A DNA stretch of 64,000 bases from Lamellibrachia columna. Its lineage: Eukaryota > Annelida > Polychaeta > Sabellida > Siboglinidae. Position 1 is the first letter of the stretch. Each line of letters starts with the position of its first letter. Positions 13,132 through 35,189 of the stretch are shown here, one piece after another. Made by a program: the position numbers and the translations under genes. The stretch covers positions 5,757,526-5,821,525 of the forward strand of contig OY759266.1 in assembly GCA_963662155.1 (NCBI GenBank), written 5' to 3'. The notes beneath the pieces were generated by a model that was not told the origin of the DNA, made no database searches, and was given only the letters and a program-made list of their open reading frames with translations.

Positions 13132-13583
13132 TCACTCATCCACACATTTTTGCTCTCACAAATACACACAAACTGCAAAATTAATTTTTTTCTTGAGACT
13201 CTTTATGTAATGGCGGATGGATTCTGACTGCGGTCCGTGCCCTGGTGACGGAACCTTGAAGCAGAAATGAAGAGGTTGGGTTACAATGAACTCACGAAGA
13301 TGGTTAAAAAACAGGACCCAGAGGAGAACTTTTGTTGATGGCATATGCTTCCAGCGAGCAAGTGGTCTTACGAAGAATTAAGATACGGCTTTCAGCAAAT
13401 ACCAGCACAAGTTTTTAGCCATAGACAAAGTTTCCTAATATTAAAAAACCCTTCCTCTTCGGCCACGTGAAATTCCACCAAAACGGATAATCTTGAATAG
13501 TAGGGCCGCTGAAAAAAAAAAAAAATCAAAATCCGTTGAAATCCCCCATTGAACCCCCGCCACATATTTGTTTTGTGGTTGAG

Positions 13584-20770
<7,187 letters not shown>

Positions 20771-20949
20771 TAACACACTACGAAATCTTACTTTACGCGA
20801 ATGGGCGTAACTTTGACATCGACATTCTAATATGAGGCACACCGAAGTTCTCACGTTACTGGATATCCCTTGGCTTTTACTCTGTGCTTCTAAAGCGATC
20901 GGATACGTGGCTCCATCTGTCGATGAGCGCGATACGTCATGCCTAGTCG

Positions 20950-22434
20950 TGGCACAAGTTTAACAAGATTTAACAAGATTGCCATCCCAAACAACATAGT
21001 TCCAGATGGCAAGTGGACAAGGAAGCCATTGGCTTATCGAGAGTCCAACCATTTTCTCATCTATGTGTAGCCCGCCCTTATCAAATATCTGTCAATTCTA
21101 TTTTTAAACATATTCACACTACTAGCATTAACACAACACATTTGACAGTTTGTTCCATTCATTTATCACCCTCTGTGAGAAAGAGTACTTTCTCATGTCC
21201 AACCTACACTGCTCCTTAACTAATGCTGCTTTGTGTCCTCTGGTTCTACTGCCTTCTTTAAGTTTGACGAACATATTCCTGTCAACATCCTCATAACCAT
21301 TCACTATTTTAAACACTTCTATTTGGTCTCCTCTTAGTCTCCTGGTCTCTAGTGTTGTCAAACAACATTGTAATAAGCGACTTTCATAACAAAGGTCTCT
21401 CAATTCTGGAATAATTTTTATTGCTCTTCGTTGTATTCTTTCTAGCTTGTCTATGTCCATTTTACGATACGGCCTCCATGCCTGAATACAATATTCTAAA
21501 TATGGTCTAACTATTGCTTCGTACAGGGGTACAATTAGCTGTTTCTCCTTATACATGATAGTTCTCCTAATTAGCCCTAGAATTTGATTTCGATCGAAGC
21601 AGCAATCCCACATTGCTCTGAAACTTTCATGTCAGCACTAAATGTTACTCCTAAGTTCTTTTCTTGTGTGGTTCTACCTAGTACAACATCTCCCATTTTA
21701 TATTCTTCGTCCGTGTTTCCGTGTCCTATGTGTATACATTTACACTTCCCAAAATTTAATAACATTTGCCATTTTTCTGACCATTTAACTAATTTATTTA
21801 GATCATCCTGTAAACTTTGTTTATCTGTATCATTAGTAACCTTTCTGGATACTTTTGTGTCATCTGCAAATTTGAGTACTTTGCTAGATATGTCATCTTC
21901 CAAATCATTTATATATATTAAAAACAGTATAGGGCCTAATACTGATCCCTGTGGTACCCTACTTAAAACAGATTTCCAGTTTGAAATCTCACCATTTACT
22001 ATTACTCTCTGTCAGCCACTTTTCTATTCAGTTGATTACATCATTACCTATGCCATGGGCTTTTAGTTTAAGTAAAATCTTTGATGTGGCACTTTGTCAA
22101 AAGCTTTTTGAAAATCTAAGTAGACAACATCCACTGGTGACCCATCATCTACCCACTTTGTAATTTCTTCAAAAAAACATAAGAGATTAGTTAGACATGA
22201 CCTTGCGTTTAGGAACCCATGTTTGAGATGTATTTATTAATTTCTGTTTTACAAGGAATTCCACCATGTGGTCTCTAATTAATGTTTCGAGTAATTTACA
22301 TACAACTGATGTTAAACTCGCTGGTCTGTAATTTTCTGGCTTGTTCCTCGATCCCTTCTTAAATAGTGGCGTAATGTTTGCCTCTTTCCATTCTGAAGGA
22401 ACTATTCCTTCTTCTAGTTCTGGAAGCACAAGTG
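20950..22434 (-). mobile_element. CR1-like LINE copy B, a second subfamily
   Basis: A - strand non-LTR retrotransposon. From 22,434 down it encodes reverse transcriptase from LEEGIVPSEWKEANITPLFK through KFADDTKVSRKV (the catalytic [FY]xDD box) to the C-terminal SFSQRVINEWNKLS. The 3' UTR ends at AACAAGATT repeats near 20,958. It is related to, but clearly diverged from, copies A and D. Stops and frameshifts make it dead. The 5' side is cut exactly where the 30-bp minisatellite begins. Confidence 0.85.
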
Positions 22435-22440
22435 TTGCTC

Positions 22441-23434
22441 AATTTGACAAGCAGGTGTCAATGAGCTGCTTACAAGACAAGCAGGTGTCAATGAGCTGCT
22501 TACAAGACAAGCAGGTATCAATGAGCTGTTTACAAGACAAGCAGGTCTCAATGAGCTGCTTACAAGACAAGCAGGTATCAATGAGCTGCTTACAAGACAA
22601 GCAGGTGTCAATGAGCTGCTTACAAGACAAGCAGGTGTCAATGAGTTGCTTACAAGACAAGCAGGTGTCAATGAGCTGCTTACAAGACAAGCAGGTGTCA
22701 ATGAGCTGCTTACAAGACAAGCAGGTGTCAATGAGCTGCTTACAAGACAAGCAGGTGTCAATGAGCTGCTTACAAGACAAGCAGGTGTCAATGAGCTGTT
22801 TACAAGACAAGCAGGTGTCAATGAGCTGGTGTCAATGAGCTGCTTACAAGACAAGCAGGTGTCAATGAGCTGTTTACAAGACAAGCAGGTGTCAATGAGC
22901 TGGTGTCAATGAGCTGCTTACAAGACAAGCAGGTGTCAATGAGCTGTTTACAAGACAAGCAGGTGTCAATGAGCTGTTTACAAGACAAGCAGGTGTCAAT
23001 GAGCTGCTTACAAGACAATCAGGTGTCAATGAGCTGTTTACAAGACAATCAGGTGTCAATGAACTGCTTACAAGACAAGCAGGTGTCAATGAGCTGCTTA
23101 CAAGACAAGCAGGTGTCAATGAGCTGATTACAAGACAAGCAGGTGTCAATGAGCTGTTTACAAGACAAGCAGGTGTCAATGAGCTGCTTACAAGACAAGC
23201 AGGTGTCAATGAGCTGCTTACAAGACAAGCAGGTGTCAACGAGCTGATTACAAGACAAGGTGTCAAAGAGCTGTTTACAAGACAAGCAGGTGTCAATGAG
23301 CTGCTTACAAGACAAGCAGGTGTCAATGAGCTGCTTACAAGACAAGCAGGTGTCAATGAGCTGCTTACAAGACAAGCAGGTGTCAATGAGCTGTTTACAA
23401 GACAAGCAGGTGTCAATGAGCTGCTTACAAGATA
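22441..23434. repeat. 30-bp minisatellite, about 33 copies
   Basis: The unit contains GCAGGTGTCAATGAGCTGCT and ACAAGACAA. Two truncated units near 22,828 and 22,903 shift the phase. It separates LINE B (-) from LINE endonuclease fragments (+). Long frames in it (for example SCLQDKQVSM repeats) are periodicity artefacts. Confidence 0.96.
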
Positions 23435-23499
23435 CGGCATTGTGAGGTGCACGGATAGTTTGCATACAACGTTCACTTGGATGGCCGAACAAAACACAG

Positions 23500-24090
23500 A
23501 CACGTGGCCAAATAAAGATATAGCAGATGCTGAGTTAGCACTGACAGGTTGTGTGATGTTTAGGAAGGATAGGCGAGAAAAAAGGGGAGGTGGAGTAATT
23601 TTATATAGTAAAAAATCTATCAAAGCATATGAAATAACACTGAAAACTGAAGCAGATTGCGAGGAAGTGTAGTCGGGGATATTACCAGTAATGGGAGGCA
23701 GGATTGAGGAGTATGGGAACTGCGGAGGATGGCGATCAACACACAAGTACAGAAGGTATGTATGGAGGAGGGAGTAGGCTTCGTAAACATGTGGTTAAAC
23801 TTTGTGGGAAGAGATGACATTTTCATGAGAGATGGACTTAATCTGACTGGGAAGAGTGCTGCAGTTCTTGGGTGTTAGTTTTCAGGGTTGTTGACGAGGG
23901 CACAGGTACTGTAAATTATTTAAACAAAATGCGAAAAAGGCGAGAAAGAAGGGGAGGTGGAGTAATTTTATATATTAAAGAATCTATCCAAGCATATGAA
24001 ATAATATTGAAAAGTGAGGCAGATTGTGAGGAAGCAGTTTGGTGTAACTTAGTTACCAAAAACTCAACATTAACAAGTTTATCATAGTCT
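23500..24090 (+). mobile_element. Two LINE endonuclease fragments (copy C)
   Basis: Two related + strand stretches (about 23,560-23,672 and 23,930-24,087) encode RRGGGVILYIKESIQAYEI followed by SEADCEEAVWCNLV, the endonuclease region of the same LINE family. They are direct copies about 365 bp apart. The second is the less decayed at its 3' end. Confidence 0.7.
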
Positions 24091-24142
24091 AGGCATAGGA
24101 CAAGAGGAAAATATACAACTACAAAAGGCAAGGCTTGTTAAC

Positions 24143-24300
24143 AAATGCATGTCAACACATTTGAATACAAATGCAAATGTTTCACTTGATTCAAATGCAA
24201 ATGTTTCACTTGATTCAAATGCAAATGCCATTTTCCAGGAACGCATTCAAATTCAAATGTTTGGGGTCGCACTCAAATACAAATACAAATGTTTTGGTTA
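24143..24300. repeat. ATTCAAATGCAAATG-type degenerate repeat
   Basis: An 18-bp motif with TTCAAATGCAAATG recurs imperfectly; similar sequence is at 27,530-27,670. (CATA)n follows at about 24,352-24,380. Confidence 0.7.
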
Positions 24301-24537
24301 CGCACCTGGGCGTCCGCGATCTGGATCTGGAATTTTTCCGGATGTGTATACATACACACATACATACATACATACATACATTTCTTTCTTGCCCCCCAAA
24401 AAAAATTCCTGCAGACGCCCCTGGTTACACATTTGCAAATACATTGGAATTTATTTCAAATGTTTTGGCTTTATATTAACGTTTCATTTTATTCGGAGAA
24501 AAAATGGCATAATGTATACAAACACATTATTGAATTA

Positions 24538-26822
24538 TTTAATTTAACAAGATTTGCCATCCAAGCCAAAGGCCCAGATGGCAAGTGAACAAGGAAGCCA
24601 TTGGCTTATCGAGTGTCCAACAATGTTCATCTACTTATAACCCACCCTCCTGAGATATATGTCAACTTTGTTTTTAAACATATTCACGCTGCTAGCAGTT
24701 ACACAATCTGTTGACAATTTGTTCCATTCATTTATTGTCCTCTGTGAGAACGAGTGCTTCCTGATGTCCAATCTACATTGATCCTTTACTAATTTTACCT
24801 CATGTCCTCTAGTTCTGCTATCCTTCTTGAGTGAAATAAACATATTTCTATCAATATTTTCATACCCATTCAATATCTTAAAAACTTCCATCTGATCTCC
24901 TCTTAATCTCCTTGTCTCTAGATTTGTTAAACCACATTCTTTCAGGCGTTCTTCATAACTAAGGTCTCTCAGTTCTGGAATCATTTTAGTTGCTCTCCTT
25001 TGTATGTGTTCAAGCGTATCTATATCCTTCTTACGATATGGTCACCATGATTGTATACAGTATTCTAAATGAGGTCTAACTATTGCTTTATAAAGAGGTA
25101 TAATTAACTTTTTTCCCTTGTATGTTATGTTTCTTCTAATCAATCCAAGAATTTGATTACCCTTTGAAGCTGCAATACCACACTGCTCTGAAACTTTCAT
25201 ATCAGCACTTATTGTAACTCCTAAGTCCTTTTCTTTTACAGTAGTACCCAGAACAGTATCTCCCATTTTATAATTTACATCCAAGTTCCCATGTCCTGTA
25301 TGTAGGCATTTACATTTCCCAAAATTGAACAACATCTGCCATTTCTCAGGCCATTTCACTAATCTGTCTAGATCGTTTTGTAAATGTTGTTTATCACCAT
25401 CAGTATTAACCTTTCTAAACAGTTTTGTGTCATCTGAAAATTTCAGTACGTTACTTGTTATACTGTCGTCCAAGTCATTGATATATATTAAGAATAATAT
25501 AGGTCCTAATACTGATCCTTGAGGTACCCCACTCAAAACCGATTTCCAATTTGAAACTTCTCCATCTACTACAACTCATTGTCTTCTGTCAGTCAGCCAT
25601 TGTTTTATCCAGTCAATTATGCTATCCCCGATACCATGGGCTTTTAATTTAAGTAGTAATCTTTGATGTGGCACTTTGTGAAAAGCTTTCTGAAAATCTA
25701 AGTAGATAATATCTACTGGCGATCCCACGTCAATCCACATAGTGATTTCTTCCAAAAAACATAACATATTTTTTAAGCAAGACCTCGCTTTAAGGAATCC
25801 ATGTTGAGATGAATTTAATAATTTATGCTTAACGAGGAAGTCCACCATATGGTCTTTAATTAACCTTTCTAATAATTTACAAATCACTGACGTTAAACTC
25901 ACTGGTCTGTAATTCTCTGACTTATTTCTCGAACCCTTTTTAAATAATGGTATGATGTTTGCTTCTTTCCATTCAAACGGAACAACTCCTTCTTTTAATG
26001 ACAAGTTGAATACTCTTGCAAATGGTATACTGATTTGTTCTACTGTTTCCGTTAGTAATTTTGGAGGAATCCCATCCACTCCCGGTGATTTATTATCCTT
26101 CATTGCCTTTATTTTCTTAGCTACCATTTCTGGAGTTACAACTAACGGTCTTAAATAGTCAGATTTAGCCTCCTGAAATTTAGCATCAGCAACTGGTAAC
26201 GAACTAATATCTTCTTAAAAACCCCTGTGATATTATATTTCCAGCAGTGTCTTCTAGAGGTCCAACCTTGTCTTGTACGTTTTGTTTACTCCTGACATAT
26301 GCATAAAACCTCTTGCTGTCATTTTTTATGTTACATGCTAGTTTTTGCTCATAGCTTCTTTTAGATTGTCTGATTTCAGTTGTAGCTGCATTAAGTGTCT
26401 CTTTGTAATTTGCATCATCTTCTTCCTTTCTGGTACGCCTATAAACCCTCCACATAGTTTGTTTTAACACTATTTTTCTAATAGCCTCTTTTGACAAGTG
26501 TTTCTTTCTACACCGTTTTCCTTGTTTTTGGAAGGGAACAAATTTATCGATGATACTCTCAATTTTACATTTTAGAATATTCCAACATTCAATTGCAGTC
26601 TTATTCATCAGCATGTTATTCCAATCTAGCTTTGCTAAGTATTTTCTCATATCTTTGTAGTTACCTTTGTGGAAGTTTCTCTTGTACGTTTTCTTATTTT
26701 TACTTTCTGATTTTACATTGATGTCAAAATGTATTTGATTATGGTCACTGTTACTCAATGGTTCAAGTATTTTTACATTGTCCACTAATTCTTTTTGTGA
26801 TGACAAAACTATATCTAATACA
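24538..26822 (-). mobile_element. CR1-like LINE copy D, longest copy
   Basis: A 2.3-kb - strand copy. It runs from the C-terminal part of the endonuclease (SSQKELVDNVKILEPLSNSD) through a linker to a nearly whole reverse transcriptase: [64 protein letters not shown] and LKFSDDTKLFRKV (SDD in place of ADD). The thumb/C-terminal region and the 3' tail at 24,538 follow. Several stops and frameshifts (near 25,050, 25,575 and 26,215) inactivate it. 5'-truncated at about 26,822. It is the best local reference for the family. Confidence 0.9.
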
Positions 26823-27674
26823 ATGAATGAATGAATACAGTAGTACATTATTGTAACCACTAAGTCCCACTACATACCAGTCCCACTACACGAACATGTA
26901 TGTAGAGTCATACAATGAGTCACACAGTTCCAGGCCTGCAGAAGTGGTGGAAATGGGAGGGAGGAATAGCCAGTTCACAGTTAACTGGCAGGGAATGATA
27001 GGCTAATCATACAGGTAGGCCAGAATGGAAGGGGAACCCAAGACTGTCCATTGGTGGGGTCACTGGGATGATAAACTGGTGGATAATTACAGCACTAATC
27101 AAGTTCTCTGGCTGTAAATATTTAGGGCTGGCATTGCTAAAGTTTACTCCCCCTAAAGAGCTTCCACCCCAACCCACCCCAACAGTGCCACCCCAACCCA
27201 CCCGAACCCACCCCAACAGTGCCAACACAACACAAGGGAATCATTTGTCTGCGTTGTTTCATTGAACAGTTAATCTCTGAAACCATCTACTTATAGACCA
27301 GTTGGTCTTTTCATGTTGTATGAAATTGACCAGTTGACCCTAGACCTATACAGCACTTTTTCAAAGAGCACATAGTGAAAGTGGATTCACAGGTCAAATA
27401 ATGATTTCATAATCTGCTGATGTTACTGCTCACTACAGAGCAATTTTTTTAATGGCATGTTGTGAACTCGTGAAAGTGAATCTAACAATAAGAATTATTG
27501 AAAAAATTATGCATGCAATTGATTGCACATTTGACTGTGCATTTGACAAACCAAATGTTTGTGGGTCGCGTTCAAATGCAAATGCATTTACAATTTCACT
27601 GAGGCATTTGAATGCGCATTCAAATGCTCAACATTCAAATACACATTCAAATGCATTTGCATTTGGTAACAAGC
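26823..27674. other. Spacer between LINEs, simple sequence
   Basis: C-rich CCAACCCACCCC repeats lie at about 27,160-27,225 and ATTCAAATGCA-type repeats at 27,560-27,665. No exon recognised. Confidence 0.45.
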
Positions 27675-28620
27675 CTGCAAAAGGCTATAAGGGAGGTGAG
27701 CAAGGGGGAATGTGTTATAATGGGTGATTTAACCATGGCCATATACAACAGAAATCACTAGATAGTGAAAGGGGGTGACGACCATCATTATTTACTTCTA
27801 ACACAAGATGGTTTCCTTACACAACATGTCTTAGAACCAACCAGAGGTGGGAATGTGTTGGATTTAATTTGTCTTCTCAACATGAATTAGTTGACAATGT
27901 TAAAGTACACGAACCTTTGGGTTCCAGTGAGCATAACCAGATCCGTTTTAAAATAAAAGTAAAAACAGGGAATACATATAAAAAACAATGGAGGAAGAAC
28001 TTCAATAAAGACAAATACAACTTGTTGAAGAACAAAACAGCAACATAATGCTGGACTTGTTTAAAAGATGGTATTGATTCCATTTAGAAAACAAAGTAAA
28101 AGGTCCAGGAAGAAACACCTGTCAAAAGAGGCTATTAGAAAAATTGCTCACAAGCATATGCTGTGGGGATGTAGAAGACCACACTAACTACAAAGAGGCA
28201 CTTAACCTAGCTACAATTGAAATAAGAAAATCCAAAAGAACCTTTGAAAAAAAATTGGCAGATAATATAAAAAATAACAGCAAACGTTTAAGGAGTAAGG
28301 AGTAAACAGAATGTTCGAGATAAGGTCGGGCCACTGGAAAACAACAGTGGAAGCATAACGTTAGACGCGTTTCAAATGGCAAAGGTCCTGAATTAGTATT
28401 TCAGCTCAGTTTTTACCACAGAATATATTAGCTCACTTCCAGTTCAAGTTACTAAATTTGAGGGTGAAAAATAAGATAATTTAGGGCAGTTATTTGTAAC
28501 TTCTAAAATGATAGCAACAAAATTAAGAAGATGAAAGGTAATAAATCACATGGAGTTGATGGGATACCACCAAAACTGCTTAAGGAAATTGTTGAGCATA
28601 TTAGTATACCACTTGCAAAA
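27675..28620 (+). mobile_element. CR1-like LINE copy E, decayed
   Basis: A + strand fragment with many stops. It aligns with copy F from the endonuclease (GGTGAGCAAGGGGGAATGTG, then LTQHVLEPTRGGNVLDL) to the start of the reverse transcriptase (HGVDGIPPKLLKEI). It ends abruptly at CCACTTGCAAAA (28,620), where the 18-bp minisatellite starts. Confidence 0.75.
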
Positions 28621-29912
28621 TTGCCATGGTCTCACTCACTGCTACTGCCATGATCTGGCACAGTGCGATGGTCTGGCACAGTGTCATGGTCTCGCACAGG
28701 GCCATGGTCTCACCCACTGCCATAGTCTCACCCCTGCCATGATCTCACACACTGCCATGGTCTCACACACTGCCATGGTTTCACACACTGCCATGATCTC
28801 ACACACTGCCATGGTCTCACACACTGCCATGATCTCACCCACTGCCATGGTCTCACACATTGCCATGGTCTCACACACTGCCATGGTATCACACACTGCC
28901 ATGATCTCACCCACTGCCACGGTCTCACCCACTGCCATGGTCTCACACACTGCCATGGTCTCACACACTGCCATGATCTCACCCACTGCCATGGTCTCAC
29001 ACACTGCCATGATCTCACCCACTGCCACGGTCTCACCCACTGCCATGGTCTCACACACTGCCATGGTCTCACACACTGCCATGATCTCACCCACTGCCAT
29101 GGTCTCACACACTGCCATGATCTCGCACACTGCCATGGTCTCGCATAGTGCCATGGTCTCACACACTGCCATGGTCTCGCATAGTGCCATGGTCTCACAC
29201 ACTGCCATGGTCTGGCACAGTGCCATGGTCTGGCACAGTGCCACGGTCTCACCCACTGCCATGGTCTCACACACTGCCACAGTCTCACCCACTGCCATGG
29301 TCTCACCCACTGCCATGGTATCACCCACTGCCATGATCTCACCCACTGCCATGGTCTCACCCACTGTCATGGTCTCACACACTGCCATGGTCTCACACAC
29401 TGCCACGGTCTCACACACTGCCATGGTCTCACATACTGCCATGGTCTCACCCACTGCCATGGTCTCACACACTGCCACGGTCTCACCCACTGCCACGGTC
29501 TCACCCACTGCCATGGTCTCACACTCTGCCATGGTCTCACCCACTGCCACGGTCTCATCCACTGCCATGATCTCACATACTGCCATGGTCTCACACACTG
29601 CCATGTCCTCATCCACTGCCATTGTCTCACACACTGTCATGGTCTCACACACTGCCATGATCTCACCCACTGCCATGGTCTCACTCACTGTCATGGTCTC
29701 ACACACTGCCATGATCTCACCCACTGCCATGGTCTCACTCACTGTCATGGTCTCACACACTGCCATGTCCTCATCCACTGCCATGGTCTCACCCACTGCC
29801 ATGGTCTCAGTCACTATCATGGTCTCACACACTGTCATGGTCTCACCCACTGCCATGGTCTCAGTCACTGTCATGGTCTCACACACTGTCATGGTCTCAC
29901 ACACTGCCCAGT
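28621..29912. repeat. 18-bp minisatellite, about 71 copies
   Basis: The unit is CATGGTCTCACACACTGC with variants (ATGATCTC, CACGGTCTC, ACCCACTGC). All six frames are nearly open. It begins directly at the broken end of LINE E. Confidence 0.97.
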
Positions 29913-30148
29913 AAAATTTAAAACCGAAACAAGCAATTTAAAATGTTTTCTGCATAATCAATTACATATAGTTGTTATCAGTAAAGCTATGGAGACAAAA
30001 CCCAGGTTTATTCACAAACATACTGCAACATTGATGACTGAATTTATAATAATAATCCATCAGTTCACATGGTATTTGAAAAAAGTTGTTTGCTCTGCAA
30101 TGGAGTAGCAGGAAACTTGAATACTTATTGCAATTTTATCGAATTTCA

Positions 30149-30334
<186 letters not shown>

Positions 30335-30609
30335 TCATGCCATGTGTTGTGTTCTACTTGTGACCCAGCTAAGGGGGTACTTGCAATGTAATGAAAAACC
30401 TTTGTTGAACCAAGAATACTAGCTCGGCTAGAAATTCATCCATTTATCTACTTGTCCATTGGACAAGTAGAATAAAACATTCACTGTACAATAATTCACT
30501 TGTTCCATGGACAACTAACTTTTAAAACCTATTTGTCCATAATCATATGTGTTTTCTGCCAATCTAAAACACTACTGTAGCACAATCTGCCCTTAGTAGC
30601 CAGTGCACC

Positions 30610-30760
30610 AGAGTATTCCCAGTCACAGACAGTATTCCCAGTCACAGAGTGTATTTACAGTCACAGATAATATTTACAGTCACAGACCGTATTTACAGTC
30701 ACAGACAGTATTTACAGTCACAATAGTATTTACAGTCACAGACAATATTTACAGTTTTAT
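30610..30760. repeat. 19-bp tandem repeat, about 8 copies
   Basis: The unit is TATTTACAGTCACAGACAG with variants; the first two units have TATTCCCAGTC. It abuts the 5' end of LINE F. Confidence 0.9.
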
Positions 30761-32625
<1,865 letters not shown>

Positions 32626-32734
32626 TAATCAAATATGCTATTTGTCAAAATGAAGACCTACACCATAAATGACAAGTTTATGGTGTACTATTACTCTACA
32701 ACAATACACATCTAGATCGGGCTCCACCTGTATT

Positions 32735-32840
32735 GATGACTGAAGAAGAGCATCAGCCAAACATTGATGAACGGTGTAACACAAACATTGATGAACGGTG
32801 TAACACAAACATTGATGATCGGTGTAACACAAACATTAAA
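32735..32840. repeat. 24-bp tandem repeat, 3 copies
   Basis: The unit contains ACATTGATGAACGGTGTAAC. Confidence 0.85.
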
Positions 32841-33179
32841 AGGTAGGTAAAAAATATAATGTGCTTAATTTTAGATTGTTTCCTATGGTATTACTTTAGT
32901 TTCAGTATTAATGGTCAATATTTTCTTCCATCATGGATTGTAACATGAAATTAGTTGTAACCAATCATGTCTGAAGAATATATGATAGTTTTAGTTCACT
33001 TTGCAATTGAGAAAGTAACAAGTGTGCTTGCGTGCGTGTGTACGTTCGTGTTTGAAAAATAATTTGTTGATATTCAAATAGGTAAAGTAGTAAAGTGGCA
33101 ACATCTTAAAACAATCTTAAAGACAAAAACATATAATATTAATTTAATATCTAACAGCTTAATGTTTTCTTTAAAGGTA

Positions 33180-34040
33180 CAACAGAGCAACAAAAAGAAA
33201 AGAAATGAATTAAGGTTCAACACACGGCAGCTGAAGCAATGTTTGACTTGCCCTGTTCTACTCCACCAGAAGAGTTAGAGGAAGGTAGCCAACAAGATGA
33301 CAGTAAAGACATCTGTTCGTTTAAGCTGAAAGTAAATTTGCAACATAGTGGATGTGCATCGTCTATCGGTATATAATATATTTTATTTCTACAATACATA
33401 TGCTTCAAGCAATTAGCATACTGGCCTCAGCGTGAAAACAATTCTGCAAAACAATGCCACTTCAATCCCGCCAAAGCTTTGGACTAAAGATTGCTATTAT
33501 ACTCGACTGTTTTGAAATATTCATTGAACGTCCTTCCAACCTCATGACCCTTGTTCAATCTTGGTCACAATGCAAGCACTATAATACAATTAAGTATTTG
33601 ATTGGCATAACACCACAGGGAGGTGTATCTTTCTTATCCAAAGGCTGGGGCGGTAGAACCAGTGGTAGAACCAGTGATAAACATGTCACCAACAATAGTG
33701 GTTTTTTAAATAAATTGCTACCTGGGAACGTTGTACTGGCTGACAGGGGATTTGATATCCAGGAATCTGTTGGGTTAATATGTGCCAAGATTAAGATTCC
33801 ATCTTTTACTAAGGGAAGGCAACAGTTGTCTGCAATAAATGTGGAATCCAGCAGAAATATAGCGAATGTCAAGATCTATGTCGAAAGGTAATTGGATTAC
33901 TTTGCAATAAATACACTATCTTACAGGATATATAGTACCTATTGATTATTTAATTACTGATTCACAGAGCACATTGATAACATTGGAATAGTATGTTGTG
34001 CACTGACAACTTGCAGTGAATCTGTTGTAATACTTGATGA
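33180..34040 (+). pseudogene. DDE_Tnp_4-type transposase (Harbinger/ISL2EU-like), broken
   Basis: The main open part, 33,454-33,891, encodes a DDE nuclease core: [15 protein letters not shown], then [47 protein letters not shown] and NVKIYVER. The Asp of LDCFE, the Asp of LADRG and the Glu of YVER are the likely catalytic triad. The same protein goes on in another frame just after ([15 protein letters not shown], then a third segment with GIVCCALTTCSESVVILDD to about 34,030), so at least two frameshifts break it. Upstream, YWPQREN at about 33,420 and an acidic stretch at 33,228-33,375 probably belong to the same gene. No terminal repeats were identified. Family call from motif order; the gene cannot be active. 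Confidence 0.8.
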
Positions 34041-34064
34041 TGTCATGTTGGAAATACATATTTA

Positions 34065-34215
34065 TTGAGTAATTCATTACAATATTACTTCCTTGTTATT
34101 GTCTCTCATTTTTCTTCAGCACAACAAGATAAGTACCGAAGTAGAAAGTGACACCACTTAAGCTGATAGTCACAATTCTCACAACCAGTGTACTTTGTGT
34201 CTCGTCATACAACCT
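34065..34215. repeat. 150-bp direct repeat, left copy
   Basis: Shares GTACCGAAGTAGAAAGTGAC and CACAATTCTCACAACC with 36,531-36,680 at roughly 85-90% identity by eye. The two flank the Gypsy remnant and may be decayed terminal repeats. Confidence 0.7.
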
Positions 34216-34261
34216 GTTATTACGAAACATATTGTATTCTTCGTGATAACATCTCCCGCAA

Positions 34262-35175
34262 TTCACGAAAGACAGCACTCGCCGAGCACGCCGTACGTAA
34301 GACAGCACTCACCGAGCACGCCGTATGTAAGACAGCACTCGCCGAGCACGCCGTACGTAAGACAGCACTCACCGAGCACGCCGTACATAAGACAGCACTC
34401 GCCGAGCACGCCGTACGTAAGACAGCACTCCCCGAGCACGCCGTACGTAAGACAGCACTCACCGAGCACGCCGTACGTAAGACAGCACTCACCGAGCACG
34501 CCGTACGTAAGACAGCACTCACCGAGCACGCCGTACGTAAGACAGCACTCACCGAGCACGCCGTACATAAGACAGCACTCGCCGAGCACGCCGTACGTAA
34601 GACAGCACTCGCCGAGCACGCCGTACGTAAGACAGCACTCACCGAGCACGCCGTACGTAAGACAGCACTCACCGAGCACGCCGTACGTAAGACAGCACTC
34701 ACCGAGCACGCCGTACATAAGACAGCACTCGCCGAGCACGCCGTACGTAAGACAGCACTCGCCGAGCACGCCGTACGTAAGACAGCACTCACCGAGCACG
34801 CCGTACGTAAGACAGCACTCATCGAGCACGCCGTACGTAAGACAGCACTCACCGAGCACGCCGTACGTAAGACAGCACTCACCGAGCACGCCGTACGTAA
34901 GACAGCACTCGCCGAGCACGCCGTACGTAAGACAGCACTCGCCGAGCACGCCGTACGTAAGACAGCACTCACCGAGCACGCCGTACGTAAGACAGCACTC
35001 ACCGAGCACGCCGTACGTAAGACAGCACTCACCGAGCACGCCGTACGGAAGACAGCACTCACCGAGCACGCCGTACGCAAGACAGCACTCACCGAGCACG
35101 CCGTACGTAAGACAGCACTCACCGAGCACGCCGTACGTAAGACAGCACTCACCGAGCACGCCGTACGCAAGACAG
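34262..35175. repeat. 30-bp minisatellite, about 30 copies
   Basis: The unit contains GACAGCACTCACCGAGCACG followed by CCGTACGTAA. Very homogeneous (G/A at the CTC[GA]CCGAG position, rare ACATAA), so young or recently homogenised. Frames through it on both strands are artefacts. Confidence 0.97.
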
Positions 35176-35189
35176 TGCATGTCCATTGG

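Noticed and set aside
21584..22163. Open frames on the + strand opposite LINE B
   Set aside because: Antisense shadows of the reverse transcriptase; the - strand carries the recognisable motifs.
22440..23435. CRISPR-like array
   Set aside because: Units are contiguous tandem repeats with no unique spacers, in a eukaryotic genome.
28550..29914. 454- and 406-codon frames of HTAMVS / ETMAVC repeats
   Set aside because: Periodicity artefact of the 18-bp minisatellite on both strands.
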